From contig CAZFMJ010000098.1 of assembly GCA_964520045.1 (NCBI GenBank), forward strand, positions 1 through 8,357: a DNA stretch of 8,357 nt, given 5' to 3'. Under the pieces are notes generated by a model. It was given only the letters and a program-made list of their open reading frames with translations. It had not been told where the DNA came from and did not search any database. Numbering within the stretch: the stretch's first letter is position 1; each line of letters begins with the position of its first letter. This DNA comes from CAZFMJ01 sp964520045 (lineage in GTDB: Bacteria; Elusimicrobiota; Elusimicrobia; Elusimicrobiales; CAZFMJ01). Shown here in pieces: positions 3,817 through 8,357 of this stretch. Both the position numbers and the translations under genes were made by a program.

Positions 3817-6732
3817 TTAGGCGCCCGTAGGTTCAACAGTCTCAAGCGTGTTAAAAATCCCGATTGATTCATGAATGGGTTTTTTAAAATGGATTCTTAT
3901 TACTTTTCGTTCTGCCGCGTCAAGAGCCTGAAAATCTCCCATAGCCTGCGCCATTTCCAATTGCAGGAATGAAAAATGTTCCTCCGGCACGGGGATATCA
4001 TAGCCGTGATCTATGGTTAGTATGAGGAACACTCCGCTGTTCCGCCCGCCTTTATGAAGCTGTCCGGTGGAATGCAGATAGCGCGGTCCGTAGCTGAATA
4101 TAGCGGCTGCGCCGGTTTTTTTGAGAATATATGACTGCATTTTAGCAAAGGCTGTTCTCCCCGCTTTGTCGTCGGGCAGATATGCCAGAAGGCATGCGTA
4201 ATCTCCCTGATTAATCATTGACATATAGTCGCAGAGCATATTATCAGGATCGGGTATTCTGCCGTTCAGGCATTTCAGGGCCGCGCGGGAATAAAAAGCG
4301 TCGAACAACGCGGTATGAACCATCACTTCCGGTTCTTTTATTCTGCCCTTTTCGTGAAATTCTCTGAGAAATATCTGCGTTCTGTTTTTTGAATCCTGTA
4401 CATTAGGCTGGTCAAAAGGATTTATTTTCATTAATGCGCCGGCCGCCGCGGTAGCTATTTCCCAGCGCAGAAACTCGGCGCCTATTGAATTTAGATTTTT
4501 CATCGGTATTTGCATCGCAGGATGACCCGCCTGCTGCAGTTTTATAAGGCGCGCGTTCAAATTTTCTTCGGGATACAGATTCGCTCCTATGGTTATAAAA
4601 AACCGGTCATTCCCGTATTGTCCGGGTTCGGCAGGCGGTTCATTCGTTACCGGCACGAGCCCTTTTTCGTCCTTTCCCGTGCTTTCTGCAAGAAGCTGTT
4701 CAATCCATAATCCGAACGGCTCAAGAATGCGGGGTAATAGGAGCGTTATTTTATCTTTGCCGCAGGCATGCATCTCTGCCAGCGCGCTGCCAAGCAAAAG
4801 AGCGGGGTTATTTTCAACCGGCGTTTCCGCGGAACAGGCTTTTGCCATTTCCAAAGCCTCTTCAAGAATTGAGCGTAAGTCAAAGCCGCTTATTGCGGCC
4901 GGAACCATTCCGAATAACGAAAGGGCGGAGAATCTGCCTCCGATATCGGGCGGATTTATAAATACTTTTCTGAACTTCTTTTGCGCCGCAAGAGTTTCAA
5001 GCCGGGTTCCCGGGTCGGTTATGGCTATAAATGAATCGCCGGGATTGGCTTGTCCGGTTTTTGCGGATAAATCATAAAAATATTTAAAAAAACAATTCGG
5101 CTCTATTGTGGAGCCTGATTTACTGGAAACGATAAAGAGCGGCCGTCCTTTCTGCGCCGAAACGCGGGCGTTTTCTATCCACGCGGGATCGGTGCTGTCT
5201 AAGACTATTAACTCCGGAAAACCTTTTCCGGGGGCGAATATGCGGCGCAAAACTTCCGGCGCAAGACTGGAACCGCCCATTCCTAAAACTACGGCTTTGT
5301 TAAAGCCCGCCTTTGCGGTATTTTTTGCGAACTCTTCTAATTCGGGAATCGCGTCGCGCATTTTCTCCGGCGCGGCGAGCCATCCGAGAGAATTAAGAAT
5401 CATCTGCCGCTGGGTTAAATTCTGAGCCCACAGATCAGGGTCCTTGGACCATAATCGCTTGCCGAAATCCATATTTTTCAGGATGTCCATGCATTTTTGC
5501 GGAACTTTTATTCCGGAACCATTCTTATTGTTATTCGAAATCTCCGCGTCTGAAACGGCATTTTTTTCCGCAAGTAATTGCTGTCTTTTTGTTTCAAGAT
5601 GGCGCAGCAGTGAATCGTGCGCCCGGACAAATTTTTCTACGCCGTCTTTCTCTAGTTTTTTCATTACGGTCTCAAGATTTATGCCTATTTTTTTCAGGCG
5701 GTTCAGATGGTTTTTCGCGGCCGGCAGTCCGCGTGAAACGGCGGATTTTGGTTTTCCATGGTCGGCAAAGGCCTCAAAAGTAGTCTCCGGAACGGTATTG
5801 ATCGTTCCCCTGCCGATAAGTTCGTCAACGTAGATTGTGTCCGGGTAGGCCGGATTTTTTGAGCTTGTCGACGCCCATAAAAGCCGCTGCGGCTTTGCTC
5901 CGTCTTTTGCAAGACTCCTGAATGTCTGCGAGGAAAAAATTTTAATATATTCGGCATAAGCCAGTTTGCAGTTCGCCACTGCGGCTTTTCCCCGCAACAA
6001 AAGCAGGTTTTTCTTTGCCTTTTCGTTTTTTGCCCCGCAGACTGCGCGGGACTGCTTCGCCGCCCTTTCTGCCGATTTGTTCAGGATTTGATCAACGGCG
6101 GTGTCGACCCTGCTTACAAAAAAGCTTGCCACTGAAACGGGTCTTTCCAACGAAAGTCCTTGTTTTCTCCGGTTTTGAAGCGCTTTTATATAAGCCTTGG
6201 CTGTTTCTTCATATCTTTTAACTGAAAAAAGCAGAGTGGCGTTGACGTTTACGCCTTCTTCAAGAAGGCGTTGAACGGCTTTTATGCCGCTTTTTGTGGC
6301 AGGGACCTTAATCATTATATTGGGTCTTCCCGCTGTTTTAAAAAGCCTGAGGGCTTCTTTTACCGTGCCGGAGGCATCATTTGCCAGCTTGGGCGAAACT
6401 TCAAGGCTTACATAGCCGTCAATGCATCCCGATTTTTCATATACCGGCAGAAATAAATCAGCCGCTTTTTGTATGTCCTCCAAAGCCAGCGTTTCAAAAA
6501 ACTCCTCTATGCCGATATCTTTGTCGGAAAGAAACTTTATGGCATTGTCGTAAGCCGTGCTTGAAGCTATCGCTTTTTCAAATATGGAAGGGTTTGACGT
6601 GACGCCTGAGATGCCTTGCCGGATAAGGTCCGCAAAGCTGCCGTTGTTTATTAAATCTTTGCGTATGTTATCAAGCCAAAGGCTTTGACCGATTTTTTTC
6701 AGCTGTTCAACTGATTCTTTTTCCATTTTCAC
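3817..6732 (-). CDS. Bifunctional transaldolase / glucose-6-phosphate isomerase
   Basis: This fusion joins the non-oxidative pentose phosphate pathway (sedoheptulose-7-P + glyceraldehyde-3-P to erythrose-4-P + fructose-6-P) to interconversion of fructose-6-P and glucose-6-P. Transaldolase covers about residues 14-370: LWLDN (D21), GVTSNPSIF (43-51), IDGYVSLEVSP, and the Schiff-base lysine K142 in MIKVPAT. A Lys/Gln/Asn-rich linker (about 375-410, with NNNKNGSG) leads to a phosphoglucose isomerase with GMGGSS (484-489), SSKSGST (536-542), DIGGRFS (596-602), E683 in AESTGK, and HSTGQLHKGG with K894. At 971 residues it is about the size expected for Tal-Pgi fusions, with no sign of a frameshift. 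The start may be GTG at 6732, whose GTGA overlaps the rpiB stop by 4 bases, or ATG two codons later at 6726. RpiB, directly upstream, supplies the same pathway. The protein is cytoplasmic. Confidence 0.96.
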   Translation of the reverse strand: MKMEKESVEQLKKIGQSLWLDNIRKDLINNGSFADLIRQGISGVTSNPSIFEKAIASSTAYDNAIKFLSDKDIGIEEFFETLALEDIQKAADLFLPVYEKSGCIDGYVSLEVSPKLANDASGTVKEALRLFKTAGRPNIMIKVPATKSGIKAVQRLLEEGVNVNATLLFSVKRYEETAKAYIKALQNRRKQGLSLERPVSVASFFVSRVDTAVDQILNKSAERAAKQSRAVCGAKNEKAKKNLLLLRGKAAVANCKLAYAEYIKIFSSQTFRSLAKDGAKPQRLLWASTSSKNPAYPDTIYVDELIGRGTINTVPETTFEAFADHGKPKSAVSRGLPAAKNHLNRLKKIGINLETVMKKLEKDGVEKFVRAHDSLLRHLETKRQQLLAEKNAVSDAEISNNNKNGSGIKVPQKCMDILKNMDFGKRLWSKDPDLWAQNLTQRQMILNSLGWLAAPEKMRDAIPELEEFAKNTAKAGFNKAVVLGMGGSSLAPEVLRRIFAPGKGFPELIVLDSTDPAWIENARVSAQKGRPLFIVSSKSGSTIEPNCFFKYFYDLSAKTGQANPGDSFIAITDPGTRLETLAAQKKFRKVFINPPDIGGRFSALSLFGMVPAAISGFDLRSILEEALEMAKACSAETPVENNPALLLGSALAEMHACGKDKITLLLPRILEPFGLWIEQLLAESTGKDEKGLVPVTNEPPAEPGQYGNDRFFITIGANLYPEENLNARLIKLQQAGHPAMQIPMKNLNSIGAEFLRWEIATAAAGALMKINPFDQPNVQDSKNRTQIFLREFHEKGRIKEPEVMVHTALFDAFYSRAALKCLNGRIPDPDNMLCDYMSMINQGDYACLLAYLPDDKAGRTAFAKMQSYILKKTGAAAIFSYGPRYLHSTGQLHKGGRNSGVFLILTIDHGYDIPVPEEHFSFLQLEMAQAMGDFQALDAAERKVIRIHFKKPIHESIGIFNTLETVEPTGA

Positions 6733-7181
6733 CGCATCCGGGTCTTTTCTATTTCGTTTATTTTTTGAATTCTGCGCAGATGCCTTTCTTCATTTGTAAA
6801 TTCAGCCTCAAGAAAAGAATGCACTATGGATTGGGCCAGCATAGGGCCTACGATGCGCGCTCCCAGACATAATATATTCAGGTCGTTATGTTCCACCGCC
6901 TGTTTTGCGGAATAGGTATCATGGCAGGTGCCTGCTCTTATGCCTTTGAATTTATTGGCCGCTATGCATGCGCCTATTCCGCTTCCGCATAGGAGTATCC
7001 CGCGCTGCGCCTTCCCCGAAAGTATGGCTTCGGCCGTCAGCCGCGCAAAATCGGGATAGTCAACGGGAACCGTGCTCCCGGTTCCCAAATCAACAGGAAC
7101 ATGTCCTCTGAATCGTACCTCCTGTATAACGGTGTCTTTAAGCGCAAAACCCGCGTGATCGCATGCGATCGCAATATTCAT
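6729..7181 (-). CDS. rpiB: RpiB, ribose-5-phosphate isomerase B
   Basis: RpiB interconverts ribose-5-phosphate and ribulose-5-phosphate in the non-oxidative pentose phosphate pathway. The 150-residue product has the usual length and signatures: ACDHAGFALK (D8, H9), DYPDFA (41-46), the catalytic cysteine C65 in LLCGSGIG, H98 within EHNDLNILCLGARI, and a C-terminal basic EERHLRRIQKINEIE that contacts phosphate in relatives. Close relatives include LacAB galactose-6-phosphate isomerase subunits and allose-6-phosphate isomerase, but the context with transaldolase favours RpiB. The ATG at 7181 places the family-typical MxIAIACDHAG at the N-terminus. No Shine-Dalgarno is evident in the AT-rich 21 bases after batE, so translation may depend on coupling. 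Its stop overlaps the GTG start of tal-pgi (GTGA). Confidence 0.97.
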   Translation of the reverse strand: MNIAIACDHAGFALKDTVIQEVRFRGHVPVDLGTGSTVPVDYPDFARLTAEAILSGKAQRGILLCGSGIGACIAANKFKGIRAGTCHDTYSAKQAVEHNDLNILCLGARIVGPMLAQSIVHSFLEAEFTNEERHLRRIQKINEIEKTRMR

Positions 7182-7202
7182 AGGCTAATAAATTCTAGCA
7201 AA

Positions 7203-7958
7203 TTAAACCTTTTCTAAAGAAGAGTTTTTTATCCAGCCTTTTATGCCTTCCTTTGGAATGCCTATTTCAATCCAATCTTCTCTCCCGTCAAGTATCTGGG
7301 CCAGGCGTCCTTCCGGGAGCGTGGCTGAGGGGCTGAAATTATCTCCGGGTCCGCTTCGCAATTCGGCGGCAGGCTCTACTACTACCGCGATTCCGGCGAA
7401 TTCCGTTGTTTTGCGCAGCAGCGTCCACGAGGCGGCAGCGGCCAGCAATACCGCCGCGAAAATTAAAGGTGTTTTTAAAAAAAACCTCCAGAGCGGCCTG
7501 AATAGGTAAATTGAGCAGGTCAGGGAAAAAATCCATAAAAATATCCAGCTCAATCCTTCAATTTCATTCGCCGACAGAAAATAATAAATATAGTGCATCG
7601 CCGCGGGAATCCCTGCGGGGACAAGATTTTCCCCCGAAAGTTTCAACGCGAAATCAAGATTGGAGCGGATATCCGAATCCCTTGGAAGAAGCCTGAATGC
7701 GCGCAGATATGAAGCTATGGCGCGGCCCGGCTGGTTTGATTTGAAATATGCGTTTGCAATGTTATAGCGCAGATAGGGATTATCCGGCTGAGATTCAATA
7801 AGCCGGGCGTAAAGGTTTATTGAGTCGGAAAATTTCCCCTCCATATACATCGCATTCGCCTGTTTTAGGCCCGCTTCCTGAGCATATCCCGGCATCAATA
7901 AAAATGTAAGGCATACGGACAGAAAGACGCATGGTATCGGGGCTGGGGCGGTTTTCAT
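7203..7958 (-). CDS. batE: BatE-like TPR and SH3-domain membrane protein
   Basis: Bat (Bacteroides aerotolerance) proteins are encoded with MoxR ATPases and VWA proteins and are linked to stress tolerance and envelope function; their biochemical role is unclear. The 251-residue product has a signal peptide or N-terminal anchor (hydrophobic 8-22, likely cleavage after GYA at 26), two TPR units (about 31-58 and 62-95), two membrane segments (about 134-153 and 163-181) with a basic loop between them, and a bacterial SH3-like domain from about 188 to the end (LRSGPGDNF and GWIKNSSLEKV). This order matches BatE: the TPRs and SH3 domain would face the periplasm. The ATG at 7958 overlaps the upstream BatD stop by 4 bases (ATGA), so the two are probably translationally coupled. 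A general TPR/SH3 protein is the alternative, but the BatD neighbour supports BatE. Confidence 0.85.
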   Translation of the reverse strand: MKTAPAPIPCVFLSVCLTFLLMPGYAQEAGLKQANAMYMEGKFSDSINLYARLIESQPDNPYLRYNIANAYFKSNQPGRAIASYLRAFRLLPRDSDIRSNLDFALKLSGENLVPAGIPAAMHYIYYFLSANEIEGLSWIFLWIFSLTCSIYLFRPLWRFFLKTPLIFAAVLLAAAASWTLLRKTTEFAGIAVVVEPAAELRSGPGDNFSPSATLPEGRLAQILDGREDWIEIGIPKEGIKGWIKNSSLEKV

Positions 7959-8357
7959 TGTTTCATCTCTTTTTCAAGAATAGTTATGAGCTTAAGAAGC
8001 TGTTTCGAGATATCCGTAAAATCCGTTTCAATCATTGATTTGCCGGAAGGCGTAAAACGCATAAGTTCCAGTTCTTTCCAGATCTTTTCAATGGATGCAA
8101 GCGAGGAGCCGGAAATTGAGGGAAATCTGTCTTTTGTTATTTCTAAAGTTTTTTTAAGGGTAAGACCGCTTACCGCCAAACCCAGTTTTCCGGATAGATA
8201 TTCTATCAATGCCGAATGCAGCTCGGGCACCGCGTCCGCCGTTTTGTTCCGGCCGAACAGTGTCCCCGCATTTTTTATCCCCGCCGCGGCATTGGAAAAA
8301 GCTTTTCTATAGCGGAATGCCGCGGGGTTTAATTCGCGCAGCGTTTTGATTTTTATG
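7955..8357 (-). CDS. batD: BatD-like protein, C-terminal part (truncated by window edge)
   Basis: An open frame enters from the high-coordinate edge and runs 133 codons to a TGA at 7955, so the start lies outside the window. The visible part matches the cytoplasmic tail of BatD: a basic segment (TLRELNPAAFRYRKAF), then LIEYLSGKLGLAVSGLTLKK, then KIWKELELMRFTPSG and a helical end. In BatD this tail follows a periplasmic Ig-like region and one transmembrane helix, neither of which is in the window. A GTG at 8230 could be read as a start, but the frame is open upstream and the 43 extra residues fit the family, so a separate 91-residue gene is unlikely. The overlap with batE supports the assignment. 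Exact family membership is moderately sure because only the tail is visible. Confidence 0.72.
   Translation of the reverse strand, partial: IKIKTLRELNPAAFRYRKAFSNAAAGIKNAGTLFGRNKTADAVPELHSALIEYLSGKLGLAVSGLTLKKTLEITKDRFPSISGSSLASIEKIWKELELMRFTPSGKSMIETDFTDISKQLLKLITILEKEMKQ

Noticed and set aside
4589..5077. A 162-codon open frame on the plus strand inside tal-pgi
   Set aside because: It lies wholly opposite conserved isomerase motifs, and its product has low complexity and no recognisable domain. The other plus-strand frames, such as 908-1396 and 5444-5833, fail for the same reason.
7955..8230. A separate 91-residue gene starting at GTG 8230
   Set aside because: The frame stays open to the window edge, and the extra upstream residues fit the BatD tail, so this is part of a truncated larger gene.

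Overview
The window is a densely packed bacterial chromosome segment of moderate GC in which every convincing gene lies on the minus strand, so transcription runs from high to low coordinates. It fits a Gram-negative-type bacterium: BatD/BatE envelope proteins, a PilZ protein, a fused transaldolase/glucose-6-phosphate isomerase, RpiB, MiaA and MiaB. The phylum cannot be fixed from sequence alone. An uncultured lineage such as Elusimicrobiota, Omnitrophota or a deltaproteobacterium-like group is a guess.

In transcription order the first block is (i) the C-terminal part of a BatD-like protein, cut by the window edge at 8357, (ii) a BatE-like TPR/SH3 membrane protein, (iii) rpiB, (iv) a 971-residue transaldolase-phosphoglucose isomerase fusion and (v) a 106-residue protein of unknown function with a possible Ig-like fold. 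Overlaps of 4 bases (batD/batE and rpiB/tal-pgi) and gaps of 21 bases (batE/rpiB and tal-pgi/106-aa gene) argue for one operon joining an envelope stress or aerotolerance-type module to pentose phosphate and upper glycolysis enzymes.

A 248-base spacer (3227-3474) follows. It holds a hairpin with a U-tract only 13 bases before the miaB start codon, a short palindrome and a degenerate dispersed-repeat-like stretch. Then come miaB, a 273-base spacer (1601-1873), a PilZ protein with a cysteine-rich tail, and miaA. MiaA and MiaB catalyse successive steps of tRNA A37 modification (i6A, then ms2i6A).

The most unusual material is repeat-derived. An element of about 247 bases (1630-1876) has 23-base terminal inverted repeats matching at 21 positions. 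It carries two direct copies of a 75-78-base double-hairpin unit. One of its ends coincides with the miaB stop codon, and the other lies across a good candidate promoter for the PilZ gene. A second, unrelated 24-base tandem repeat sits in frame in the 5' end of miaB and adds about 16 residues (HDRP repeats) just before the first conserved MiaB motif. No complete new defence or mobile system is visible; the novelty lies in these small elements and in the two little-known proteins.
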